From Bacillus tianshenii (GTDB lineage Bacteria; Bacillota; Bacilli; Bacillales; Bacillaceae_N): a stretch of DNA of 64,000 nucleotides. The notes under the pieces were generated by a model. It worked only from the letters and a program-made list of their open reading frames with translations, did no database searches and had not been told where the DNA came from. The position numbers and the translations under genes were made by a program. The stretch's first letter is position 1. Every line of letters begins with the position of its first letter. Below, in pieces: positions 7,002-14,756 of the stretch. The DNA lies in the NCBI GenBank assembly GCA_020524525.2, contig CP129018.1, positions 2,484,115 through 2,548,114 on the forward strand, in the 5' to 3' direction.

Positions 7002-8650
7002 TGGAAGCGCAAAATTGGCAATTAGAAAATCCAATGATCGGGTTAGTCGTACTCGGTGCCTTCTTCCTAGCTTTCTATCTAATCAGCTGGTTCTCAAACC
7101 GTGCGAGTAAGTCAGTTGAAGATTTATACGTAGCAGGCGGCGGCGTTGGTCCTATTACAAACGGTTTAGCAATGGCTTCAACTTATATGAGTCTTGCAAC
7201 ATTCCTTGGGGTTACAGGTCTTATCCTTAAACTACAAGCACCTTTCGTATTCTTATGGATTCAAATGATTCTTGCTATTCCATTAATCACAATTATTTAT
7301 GGTACGAGCCTACGCCGTATGGGCGCATTCTCTCCGGCTCACTTTGTGAAAGAGCGTTACGGAAACAAAGCAGCGATTATCGTAGCACTTTGGATGATTC
7401 TTATCTCTATCATGTACGCATTAGGACAAATGATCGGTGTTGCGAAAACATTTGAAATGTTATTCGGTATCCCTTACTTGACTAGCTTATTCATCGGTGG
7501 AATTCTAATCACTGGCTATGTAACAATTGGTGGTATGAGTGGTGCAACAAACAATGCCGCTGTTCAAATGGTTATCATTGCTCTAATGTTTATTCTTCCT
7601 TTAGGCGCAATTATGAAAGCAATGGGTGCTACTGGATGGTACTTCCCACCGCTTTTATACTCTGACATGGTTCCACAAATGTTAGAAACATTACCAACCT
7701 TCTTTGATTATCAATTTGATTCAAAGTGGTATTTCTCAATTATTCCTGCCATTACTCTTGGCTCACTTGGCCTGCCTCACTTAGCGATGCGTATCTACAC
7801 AGCATCAAGCCTTAAGAGTGCTCGTCAAGCAATGATTTGGTTCGCACTTGTTCTTGGTCTTGTTTTCTCTGCAACATATGCAATGGGCTTTGCTGGCGTA
7901 TACTTCAACAGTACAAACGGCGGCATTATCGCTCCAGAAGATGCAGACAAACTAACAATCATCTTGAACCTTGTATACAACCCTGAATGGGTAACAGCTC
8001 TTGTAATCGCAGGTGCAATCTCTGCAGGTATCTCTACATTAAGTGGTAACCTACTTGCAATCGGTGCCCTTCTTTCACAAGACATTATTACAACTTTAAA
8101 ACCAAATATCAGCTCAAAAGCAAAAGTTCGTCTTGGTTACATCTCAATCTGTATTGGTGGTATTATCAGTGTCCTGCTTGGAATTAAGCCACCAGCATTC
8201 CTAGTTGTAAGTATTCTTTGGGCATTCGGTCTTGCGGCTGTAACAAATGCTCCAATTATCCTGTTGGGCGTTTGGTGGAAAGGTGCAAACAAATACGGTG
8301 CGATTACATCAACAGTTATCGCTGGTGCAATCTATGTTGTCGTTTCACCATTCGTATTCCCATCCATTACAGTAAGTGGCCATGCATTAACAGATTCTCT
8401 TGGATTGTCTGGCGCAATGCTTTGTGTACCAATCGCATTCTTACTACACATTGTTGTTTCAATGATTACAAACAACATGCCAGCTCTTCGCAACAGCTTA
8501 ACAACTGATGCTGATGCGAAACTAGTAGAGCGCATCCATGGCTGGAGTGACGTGAACCCACTTCGCTACAACAGCAAAATCGGTGCTGCAACAGTTGTGA
8601 TTCTTAGTGTCGCAACAATTGTGTGGTCCTTAATGCCTTGGAATATCTAA
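7001..8650 (+). CDS. Sodium:solute symporter family permease
   Basis: A 549-residue polytopic protein of the SSS family with roughly 13 membrane spans. Family features include D-L-Y-V-A-G-G near residue 42-48, the small-residue-rich first helices, and L-P-H-L-A-M-R-I-Y-T in the middle, similar to ActP-type and VC_2705-type acetate/organic-acid permeases. It would import a small carboxylate or similar solute with Na+. It overlaps the small-subunit gene by one base and sits downstream of an AraC-type regulator. The substrate cannot be read from the sequence. The length is usual for ActP-like transporters. Confidence 0.88.
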   Translation: MEAQNWQLENPMIGLVVLGAFFLAFYLISWFSNRASKSVEDLYVAGGGVGPITNGLAMASTYMSLATFLGVTGLILKLQAPFVFLWIQMILAIPLITIIYGTSLRRMGAFSPAHFVKERYGNKAAIIVALWMILISIMYALGQMIGVAKTFEMLFGIPYLTSLFIGGILITGYVTIGGMSGATNNAAVQMVIIALMFILPLGAIMKAMGATGWYFPPLLYSDMVPQMLETLPTFFDYQFDSKWYFSIIPAITLGSLGLPHLAMRIYTASSLKSARQAMIWFALVLGLVFSATYAMGFAGVYFNSTNGGIIAPEDADKLTIILNLVYNPEWVTALVIAGAISAGISTLSGNLLAIGALLSQDIITTLKPNISSKAKVRLGYISICIGGIISVLLGIKPPAFLVVSILWAFGLAAVTNAPIILLGVWWKGANKYGAITSTVIAGAIYVVVSPFVFPSITVSGHALTDSLGLSGAMLCVPIAFLLHIVVSMITNNMPALRNSLTTDADAKLVERIHGWSDVNPLRYNSKIGAATVVILSVATIVWSLMPWNI

Positions 8651-8657
8651 CTTTCCC

Positions 8658-8690
8658 ACAGATTCAGGCGTATTATACGTCTGAATCTGT
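8658..8690 (+). other. Intercistronic hairpin after the symporter gene
   Basis: A 15-bp stem (8658-8672 with 8676-8690, one G-T pair) and a 3-base loop, in the gap before the third gene. The tail is only moderately T-rich (CCTATTTTGTT), so it may be a partial terminator or an mRNA stabiliser that lowers expression of the downstream gene. Confidence 0.7.
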
Positions 8691-8722
8691 CCTATTTTGT
8701 TCATCTAAGTCGGAGGTGACCT

Positions 8723-9295
8723 ATGAATCTCATTCAGAACGTCCTACAAGCAATTCTATTAAAAGATGCATCTCTTCAGAACATTGCACAAAACGAAAAA
8801 TTTAACACCCTTTCAAACCTTGCTAACCTAGCACTCGGTGTGGCGTACGGCCTTTTTACTATTCTTATCAACTATGATTATATTCAAAGCTTTCAAACAG
8901 AAATGCTACGGACCATTTTTATACCATTATTCTTCATTACCTCTGGCATTATTATGATGTTTATTACAAAAGTCGGCTTTATGTTTTTACTTTGGGCCGG
9001 AAGCCGTGCATTCGGCGGTCCAGGTCTCATGCGTGTATTAAATCGAATGACGGGCTTCATTTTAATCCCTGGTGTATTCGCATTACCAGCCTTTGTTCAC
9101 TTCTCAAAAGGCAGTACACCTTCTGTTATCGCACTTATTGCTATGATCTTTGCGCTTGTTTGGATTTACATGCTTGCTGTTAAGTCATTAATCGTCTCAC
9201 AAAACTTAGCAGCATGGAAGGCGTATATAGCGGTTATCGCTGTCTTCACCTTTTTCACAAGTGTCTATTACCTTGTCATTCCACCAGCTTCATAA
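8723..9295 (+). CDS. Yip1-like membrane protein of unknown function
   Basis: A 190-residue integral membrane protein with about five hydrophobic spans. Its overall pattern and length resemble bacterial Yip1-domain proteins. The start follows GGAGGTGA with 3-base spacing, a strong site. It is the third gene of the symporter transcript, after an intercistronic hairpin, and is closed by a strong terminator. No enzymatic motif is visible. Its role, perhaps in assembly or regulation of the transporter, is inferred only from position. Confidence 0.65.
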   Translation: MNLIQNVLQAILLKDASLQNIAQNEKFNTLSNLANLALGVAYGLFTILINYDYIQSFQTEMLRTIFIPLFFITSGIIMMFITKVGFMFLLWAGSRAFGGPGLMRVLNRMTGFILIPGVFALPAFVHFSKGSTPSVIALIAMIFALVWIYMLAVKSLIVSQNLAAWKAYIAVIAVFTFFTSVYYLVIPPAS

Positions 9296-9335
9296 AAAGA
9301 AGGTGTCCAATTATCGTATGGACACCTTCTTTTTT
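9296..9335 (+). terminator. Terminator of the symporter operon
   Basis: A perfect 14-bp stem (AAAAGAAGGTGTCC with its complement at 9320-9333), 11-base loop and T run, immediately after the stop codon. Confidence 0.92.
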
Positions 9336-9441
9336 ATTTTGGGTTAAATTTCCTAAAATGAAGGTTTCATCAAAAATAATGTTTTACAAAATACATTACG
9401 GGCTATGACTATTTATAAGCTTACACTAAAGGAGGCTAATG

Positions 9442-9768
9442 ATGGCACACAGCCAATACCAAACCCTTATTGACACCCTACATGAATGTATGGAAGCTTG
9501 TAACCATTGCTATGACGCTTGTTTAAAAGAAGACAATGTAAAAATGCTAGCCGAGTGTATCCGTTTAGACCGTGAATGTGGAGATATCTGTTCATTCCTT
9601 GAACAAGCACTAGGACGCGGCACCCCATTCGCAGCAGAACTAGCTAGCGTCTGTGCAACAATTTGTGAAGCATGCGGAAATGAATGTAAAAAACACGACC
9701 ACGACCACTGCAAAAAATGCGCCGACGCCTGCTTCAAATGCGCCGAACAATGCAAAAAAATCGCTTAA
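9442..9768 (+). CDS. Cytosolic copper-storage protein, four-helix bundle (Csp3/YhjQ-like)
   Basis: A 108-residue Cys-rich protein (DUF326) with 16 cysteines spaced along four helices, for example C-x3-C-x2-C-x3-C near residues 14-25 and H-C-x2-C-x3-C-x2-C-x3-C near the end. B. subtilis YhjQ (Csp3) has the same length and fold and packs many Cu(I) ions in the bundle core. There is no signal peptide, consistent with the cytosolic Csp3 class. The second ATG (9442) is preferred: GGAGG at 9431-9435 is 6 bases away, against 3 for the ATG at 9439. It follows a strong terminator and so has its own promoter. I saw no clear CsoR operator. Confidence 0.85.
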   Translation: MAHSQYQTLIDTLHECMEACNHCYDACLKEDNVKMLAECIRLDRECGDICSFLEQALGRGTPFAAELASVCATICEACGNECKKHDHDHCKKCADACFKCAEQCKKIA

Positions 9769-9779
9769 TATACCGAAAA

Positions 9780-9874
9780 GCGGAGGCGAATCGCTCAGAA
9801 ACCTTTTTTGCATACTCCTTCACGCATAGAGGCGTTCTTTGCCTCGGAGCGGGAAGGTGATTTCTATTCGCCGC
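9780..9874. repeat. Fold-back intergenic repeat-like element
   Basis: A GC-richer stretch bounded by GCGGAGGCGAAT (9780-9791) and the matching inverted ATTCGCCGC (9866-9874), with a nested GAGGC/GCCTC hairpin inside. The AAAGCGGAGGCGA motif resembles non-coding dispersed repeats I remember from Bacillus genomes. No second copy is evident in this window. Confidence 0.45.
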
Positions 9875-9922
9875 AGCTAAATCAAAGGAACGCTGGCTAA
9901 GAATGCCACGTCCTGTGCATCG

Positions 9923-9976
9923 AAAAAATGGTTGTCCGAGGAGTCATTACATCTGACTATTTCGGACAACCATTTT
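9923..9976 (-). terminator. Terminator downstream of ysmA
   Basis: A perfect 15-bp stem (9925-9939 with 9962-9976) with a 22-base loop. On the minus strand it is followed by a run of T. It begins immediately after the ysmA stop. Confidence 0.8.
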
Positions 9977-9977
9977 C

Positions 9978-10433
9978 TTATCCTACATATTCTTGCAGCT
10001 TTGCTTTCATACTGTCCGTCCAGGCTAATGGCTTCCCTTCAGCTTTGGAAATATGTACAATTCGACCCCGGCCTGCTAAGCATGCTTCGCCATTCTCATC
10101 TTCTGCTTTGTAGTGCAAATCGAGTGACGTGTTACCTAATTGATGAACCTTTACATAGATCTTCAGGTCATTGTAGACATAGATTTGCTTTAAGAAATCA
10201 CATTGCAAATCGGCTGTTACAATCAATGATTCACTGTTCTCCTTCATCCACTCATCCATAAACCCAAGATCTTTGAAAAATGACACACGAGCCTGCTCAA
10301 AATACACAAACGCAACCGTATTATTTAAATGGCCAAATAGATCTGTTTCTGAGAAACGTACTTGTGTCGGTGAATAATACTGAAACCCTTCTGACCATGT
10401 TTTGAAATCATCAATATATGAAATTTTCCCCAT
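9978..10433 (-). CDS. ysmA: Acyl-CoA thioesterase, hot-dog fold
   Basis: A 151-residue 4HBT thioesterase that would hydrolyse acyl-CoA thioesters in the cytoplasm. The signature V-R-F-S-E-T-D-L-F-G-H-L-N-N (about 26-39) carries the catalytic Asp, and V-Y-F-E-Q-A-R follows at 43-49. Length and position just downstream of sdhB match B. subtilis ysmA. Its start is separated from the sdh operon by a terminator. In B. subtilis gerE follows directly; here about 5.8 kb of plus-strand genes intervene. Confidence 0.85.
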   Translation of the reverse strand: MGKISYIDDFKTWSEGFQYYSPTQVRFSETDLFGHLNNTVAFVYFEQARVSFFKDLGFMDEWMKENSESLIVTADLQCDFLKQIYVYNDLKIYVKVHQLGNTSLDLHYKAEDENGEACLAGRGRIVHISKAEGKPLAWTDSMKAKLQEYVG

Positions 10434-10450
10434 ATGAGCCCCTCCTCGCT

Positions 10451-10499
10451 AAAAGAAAAGGGTCAGATCCCTCGCTATTAAGCGGAGGGAATCAGACCC
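10451..10499 (-). terminator. Terminator of the sdhCAB operon
   Basis: On the minus strand a long stem (GGGTCTGAT... pairing with ...ATCTGACCC, with small bulges) ends in a T-rich tail (CCTTTTCTTTT), between sdhB and ysmA. Confidence 0.8.
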
Positions 10500-10525
10500 C
10501 TGTGATTCAACCTATTTTTAATCGA

Positions 10526-11284
10526 TTATTTGTCGCTTCCGAAGAAGTTCTTGAATGACTGAATCGCTGTGTCGCGGTTTAATGCAGCAATCGATGTTGT
10601 CAAAGGAATACCCTTTGGACATGATTGGACACAGTTTTGTGAGTTACCACAGTTTGCAAGTCCGCCATCGCCCATTAATGATTCAAGACGCTCTTCTTTG
10701 TTCATTTCACCTGTTGGATGTGCATTGAACAAGCGCACTTGAGAAAGCGGTGCTGGACCGATAAAGTTTGCATTGCTGTTTACGTTTGGACAAGCTTCCA
10801 AACATACGCCACATGTCATACATTTAGACAACTCATATGCCCATTGACGCTTCTTCTCTGGCATTCTTGGACCAGGCCCAAGATCATACGTACCATCAAT
10901 CGGAATCCATGCTTTTACCTTCTTCAAAGAATCAAACATACGGCTTCGGTCGATAACTAAGTCACGAACAACCGGGAATGTACGCATTGGCTCAAGACGA
11001 ATCGGCTGCTCAAGCTGATCAATAAGTGCCGTACAAGATTGACGTGGTTTGCCGTTGATAACCATTGAACAAGCGCCACATACCTCTTCCAAACAGTTCA
11101 TATCCCAGTTAACAGGTGCTGTTGTTTCACCTTTTGTGTTTACTGGATTACGACGAATTTCCATTAAAGCAGAAATTACGTTCATATTTTTACGATATGG
11201 TACCTCGAACTCTTCTTGGTAAGGGGCAGATTCAGGTTTATCTTGGCGAGTAATAATGAATTTAACCAATTTGTTCTCACTCAT
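10526..11284 (-). CDS. sdhB: Succinate dehydrogenase iron-sulfur subunit
   Basis: The 252-residue iron-sulfur subunit of complex II carries electrons from the flavin to menaquinone at the cytoplasmic face of the membrane. All three cluster motifs are present: Cys64, 69, 72 and 84 for [2Fe-2S]; Cys155, 158, 161 and 165; and Cys212, 218 and 222 for the [3Fe-4S] and [4Fe-4S] centres. Its ATG overlaps the sdhA stop by one base (TAATG), so translation is coupled. It is the last gene of sdhCAB. Confidence 0.97.
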   Translation of the reverse strand: MSENKLVKFIITRQDKPESAPYQEEFEVPYRKNMNVISALMEIRRNPVNTKGETTAPVNWDMNCLEEVCGACSMVINGKPRQSCTALIDQLEQPIRLEPMRTFPVVRDLVIDRSRMFDSLKKVKAWIPIDGTYDLGPGPRMPEKKRQWAYELSKCMTCGVCLEACPNVNSNANFIGPAPLSQVRLFNAHPTGEMNKEERLESLMGDGGLANCGNSQNCVQSCPKGIPLTTSIAALNRDTAIQSFKNFFGSDK

Positions 11285-13062
11285 TATTTAGCCTCCCCTT
11301 TCTTTTCATTCGCTTTCTTCTTAGAGTAGTCACGTTTACGTGGCTCGATAAGTCCAATATCCACTTCTTCATAAGAAAATTCTGGTGAATTTGTTGCTGG
11401 ATTAAACCGAGCAATCGTTGTTTTCAACCATTCTTCATCATTACGTTCTGGGAATTCTGGCTTGTAATGTGCACCACGGCTTTCATTACGGTTATATGCA
11501 CCAAGTGTGATTACACGAGCAAGGTGGAACATGTTTTGTAATTGACGTGTAAACATAACACCTTGGTTCGACCATTGAGCCGTGTCATTAATATTGATGT
11601 TCTTCCAGCGCTCCATCAGCTCTTGGATCTTCTCATCAGTTTGCTGAAGCTTATCATTTGTACGAACAACCGTTACGTTATTGTTCATCCATTCACCTAG
11701 CTCTTTATGAAGAACGTACGCATTTTCTGTACCATTTAAGCCCATGATTTCATTGTTCTTATCTTCTTCAACCTTCAATTGACGCTCAAATACTGCTTCT
11801 GGAATCGCGTCAGCTGATTTTTCAAGGCCGTTCATATATTCAACAGCATTCGGGCCGGCAACCATACCACCGTAGATCGCAGATAGTAATGAGTTTGCAC
11901 CTAAGCGGTTCGCACCGTGCTGAGAATAGTCACACTCACCAGCTGCAAATAGGCCAGGAATGTTCGTTTGTTGATTGTAATCAACCCACATACCACCCAT
12001 TGAATAGTGAACAGCTGGGAAGATTTTCATTGGTACTTTACGTGGATCATCACCCATGAATTTCTCATAGATTTCAATGATACCGCCAAGCTTAATGTCA
12101 AGTTCTTTCGGATCTTTATGCGATAGATCCAAGTACACCATGTTTTCACCGTTAATACCAAGTTTCAAATCGACACAAACGTGGAATATTTCCCGTGTAG
12201 CGATATCACGAGGTACAAGGTTTCCGTATGCAGGATATTTTTCCTCTAGGAAGTACCATGGCTTACCATCTTTATATGTCCATACGCGGCCACCTTCACC
12301 ACGTGCTGATTCACTCATTAGACGAAGCTTGTCATCACCAGGGATTGCAGTTGGGTGAATCTGAATGAACTCACCATTTGCATATTTAACACCTTGCTGG
12401 TATGCAGCTGAAGCCGCTGAACCAGTGTTGATAACAGAGTTCGTTGACTTACCAAAGATAATACCAGGACCACCAGTTGCCATAATAACGGCATCACCTT
12501 TGAAGACTTGCGTTTCCATAGAATGAAGGTTCTGTCCAACTACACCACGACAAACACCATCATCATCTAGTACAAGTGAAAGCATTTCCCAGCCTTCATA
12601 TTTCGTTACAAGACCTGCTACTTCGTGACGACGTACTTGCTCGTCCAATGCATATAAAAGCTGCTGACCAGTTGTTGCACCAGCAAATGCAGTACGGTGA
12701 TGCTGTGTTCCACCAAAGCGGCGGAAGTCAAGCAATCCTTCAGGTGTACGGTTGAACATAACACCCATACGGTCAAGCAAGTGAATGATTCCAGGCGCTG
12801 CTTCTGTCATTGCTTTTACTGGAGGTTGGTTCGCTAAGAAGTCCCCACCATAAACCGTATCATCAAAGTGCTCCCAAGGTGAATCCCCTTCACCCTTTGT
12901 ATTAACGGCACCATTAATACCGCCTTGTGCACATACAGAGTGAGAACGCTTAACAGGCACTAATGATAACAGGTCAACATGAACCCCTGCTTCTGCTGCT
13001 TTAATAGTTGCCATCAAACCGGCAAGACCGCCACCGACAACAACAAGATTTCCTTTACTCAA
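11284..13062 (-). CDS. sdhA: Succinate dehydrogenase flavoprotein subunit
   Basis: The 592-residue flavoprotein oxidises succinate to fumarate in the citric acid cycle. The FAD-binding V-V-G-G-G-L-A-G-L is at 8-16, and the covalent flavin attachment His41 lies in R-S-H-S-V-C-A-Q-G-G. H-P-T-A-I-P-G-D and the N-R-L-G-A-N-S-L-L motif form the active-site region. Length and order (C-A-B) are as in B. subtilis. Confidence 0.97.
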   Translation of the reverse strand: MSKGNLVVVGGGLAGLMATIKAAEAGVHVDLLSLVPVKRSHSVCAQGGINGAVNTKGEGDSPWEHFDDTVYGGDFLANQPPVKAMTEAAPGIIHLLDRMGVMFNRTPEGLLDFRRFGGTQHHRTAFAGATTGQQLLYALDEQVRRHEVAGLVTKYEGWEMLSLVLDDDGVCRGVVGQNLHSMETQVFKGDAVIMATGGPGIIFGKSTNSVINTGSAASAAYQQGVKYANGEFIQIHPTAIPGDDKLRLMSESARGEGGRVWTYKDGKPWYFLEEKYPAYGNLVPRDIATREIFHVCVDLKLGINGENMVYLDLSHKDPKELDIKLGGIIEIYEKFMGDDPRKVPMKIFPAVHYSMGGMWVDYNQQTNIPGLFAAGECDYSQHGANRLGANSLLSAIYGGMVAGPNAVEYMNGLEKSADAIPEAVFERQLKVEEDKNNEIMGLNGTENAYVLHKELGEWMNNNVTVVRTNDKLQQTDEKIQELMERWKNININDTAQWSNQGVMFTRQLQNMFHLARVITLGAYNRNESRGAHYKPEFPERNDEEWLKTTIARFNPATNSPEFSYEEVDIGLIEPRKRDYSKKKANEKKGEAK

Positions 13063-13114
13063 TATGACCCACTCCCTACAAATGTTTACTTAAATGTTTA
13101 TCCGAACTCGTTTC

Positions 13115-13744
13115 TTACATTCCTGCTAGCTCAGGGCTTACAAATGCAAATAGGGCACGCATCCCAACATATGTTAGACCAACGAATACAGCCATTGTGA
13201 CATAAGTAGAAATACGTTGAGAACGAGGTGTTACAGTGATACCCCAGCTCACAAAGAAAGACCATAAACCATTAGCAAAATGGAAAACAGTTGATACAAC
13301 ACCGACGATATAGAAGACGATCATTGCAGGGTTATTTAAAATATTTTGCATCATTTCGAAGTTAACTGGCGTTCCAAATAACGCAGCGATACGTGTTTCC
13401 CATACATGCCATGCGATAAAAATCAATGTTACAACACCTGAGACACGTTGCAACAAAAACATCCAGTTACGGAAATATCCATAGTTACTTACATTATTTT
13501 TTGCTGTGAAAGCAATATATAGTCCATAGATCGCATGATACAATAACGGTAAGAAAATAACGAATATTTCTAGAAAATATCGGAAAGGTAATTCTTCTAA
13601 AAAGTGTACCGCTGAATTAAATTTCTCTGCTCCCTGTGTTGCCATGAAGTTCGTAATAAGATGCTCAAGTAAGAATAAACCGACTGGTATAACACCAAGC
13701 AACGAGTGCAATCGTCTGTTCGCAAATTCTTTATTACCTGCCAT
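13115..13744 (-). CDS. sdhC: Succinate dehydrogenase cytochrome b558 subunit
   Basis: The 209-residue membrane anchor of complex II has five predicted spans and several in-membrane His residues that would bind the two b haems. It passes electrons to menaquinone. It is the single large anchor of the Bacillus type rather than the SdhC/SdhD pair. The start follows a strong AAGGGGGG site. It heads sdhCAB, with a promoter about 170 bases upstream and hence a long leader. Confidence 0.96.
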   Translation of the reverse strand: MAGNKEFANRRLHSLLGVIPVGLFLLEHLITNFMATQGAEKFNSAVHFLEELPFRYFLEIFVIFLPLLYHAIYGLYIAFTAKNNVSNYGYFRNWMFLLQRVSGVVTLIFIAWHVWETRIAALFGTPVNFEMMQNILNNPAMIVFYIVGVVSTVFHFANGLWSFFVSWGITVTPRSQRISTYVTMAVFVGLTYVGMRALFAFVSPELAGM

Positions 13745-13912
13745 GGAAATCCCCCCTTATAATTTTCGACAATTTACGTAAAAAAAAACAAAATCTGCAA
13801 CCCTTTTAATCTTTCTATATTCGGCTTGTTACACCCTCCCCCATTTAATGAAAGTTTATGCCCCAGAAGCCGACTAACATTAAGGCTCCTATGAATAATT
13901 TGTGACAAGTTT

Positions 13913-13941
13913 ATTGTACTCTTGTGCACAACCTCCGTCAA
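13913..13941 (-). promoter_or_regulatory. Sigma-A promoter of sdhCAB
   Basis: On the minus strand: TTGACG, 17 bases, TACAAT. It predicts a leader of roughly 160 bases before sdhC. Confidence 0.75.
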
Positions 13942-14107
13942 GAAAACGCGTACATTATTTTTTCAAAATATTCGGTTTATTACAATATTTTGAAAGTGTG
14001 TTATAAATTCTTGACCTGCCACTCTAATGAGCATCGCTTCATCTATTTAATATCCCCTTTCGACATACTTTTTTTATTCCCTTGTTCTACTTTTCAAAAA
14101 TAGTAAT

Positions 14108-14136
14108 TTGTTAAAAATCTCACATAATTTTATAAA
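14108..14136 (+). promoter_or_regulatory. Probable sigma-A promoter of yslB
   Basis: TTGTTA, 17 bases, TATAAA, about 60 bases before the yslB start. Confidence 0.6.
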
Positions 14137-14198
14137 ATATCATTGCCTATCTTATTTAAAAGCGTAATAATTATTTTGTGGAAAGGGGATGCACCACC

Positions 14199-14636
14199 AT
14201 GAAATCTTCAAATCTATTTTCGATAAAACAGGCAACAGAAGAACTTCAATGTCCAGCATTTGCGTATGAACTGATGCGCGAAGTGCTTCTTCCTGATCTT
14301 CTAAGTGAAGATTATGAGGAGATTAGTTATTTTGCTGGAAAAAGACTTGCACGCAAGTTCCCGCTCGAAACAGTCCAAGAGCTTAATGAATTTTTCGAAA
14401 CTGCAGGTTGGGGAACGCTGCAACTAATTAAAGATAAAAAAATAACACTCACATATGAGCTGACAAGCCCGCTTATTGAAAAGCGCTTCAATTATGATAA
14501 AGCACCATCTTTTCATTTAGAAGCCGGCTTTCTTGCAGAACAAATCCAGCAAATCAACGGTACACTCACCGAATCATCTGTCGAATTAAAGCCACGCCAA
14601 AAGAAAGCGGTCATCACCGTTCAATCAGAAAAATAG
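14199..14636 (+). CDS. yslB: YslB family protein (DUF2507)
   Basis: A 145-residue cytoplasmic protein matching B. subtilis YslB across its length: A-Y-E-L-M-R-E-V-L-L-P-D near the N-terminus, then L-A-R-K-F-P-L-E, G-W-G-T-L and L-E-A-G-F-L-A-E-Q-I-Q. Its biochemical role is not established. The ATG at 14199 follows AAAGGGG; an in-frame GTG at 14178 is rejected because the ribosome-binding site lies inside it. As in B. subtilis it is divergent from sdhCAB. The stop codon is inside a 17-bp hairpin. Confidence 0.9.
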   Translation: MKSSNLFSIKQATEELQCPAFAYELMREVLLPDLLSEDYEEISYFAGKRLARKFPLETVQELNEFFETAGWGTLQLIKDKKITLTYELTSPLIEKRFNYDKAPSFHLEAGFLAEQIQQINGTLTESSVELKPRQKKAVITVQSEK

Positions 14637-14655
14637 CGATTTTTCTGATTGAACG
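14618..14655 (+). other. Perfect hairpin over the yslB stop codon
   Basis: A 17-bp perfect stem (14618-14634 with 14639-14655) and a 4-base loop that contains part of the stop codon. It has no T tail, so it is not a canonical terminator; it may define or protect the mRNA end. Confidence 0.7.
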
Positions 14656-14698
14656 CATAGATGATTGTACCTAATTCGAAAAATTTTCAATAAATTCC

Positions 14699-14726
14699 TT
14701 GCATCCTCTTTTTGTTAACTTATAAT
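14699..14726 (+). promoter_or_regulatory. Sigma-A promoter of bioB
   Basis: TTGCAT at 14699-14704, 16 bases, TATAAT at 14721-14726. The -10 box lies inside the BirA operator. Confidence 0.75.
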
Positions 14727-14743
14727 GTAATTAAGTTAACATA
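14712..14743 (+). promoter_or_regulatory. BirA operator (biotin repressor site)
   Basis: TTGTTAAC, 15 bases, GTTAAC-ATA. This is the Bacillus BirA operator form (TTGTTAAC-N14/15-GTTAACAA, as recalled for the B. subtilis bio operon). It covers the -10 box, so biotinyl-AMP-bound BirA would block bioB transcription. Confidence 0.85.
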
Positions 14744-14756
14744 AGGGGGTTTTACT

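Larger units (their letters stand above)
13745..14198. other. Divergent sdhC-yslB intergenic region
   Basis: 454 AT-rich bases without a gene. It holds the sdh promoter (13913-13941), a roughly 160-base sdh leader in which CGGCTT and AAGCCG (near 13820-13880) can pair over a distance, and a yslB promoter (14108-14136). Confidence 0.7.

Noticed and set aside
8218-8508. Alternative-frame ORF inside the symporter gene
   Set aside because: The in-frame symporter protein is clearly real; this is a shadow rich in Cys and Arg with no ribosome-binding site.
9335-9441. CsoR copper operator before the copper-storage gene
   Set aside because: The region is AT-rich and lacks the G/C-rich inverted repeat expected of CsoR sites.
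10451-10499. Second copy of the GCGGAGG repeat
   Set aside because: It shares only a few bases with the 9780-9874 element and is fully explained as the sdh terminator stem.
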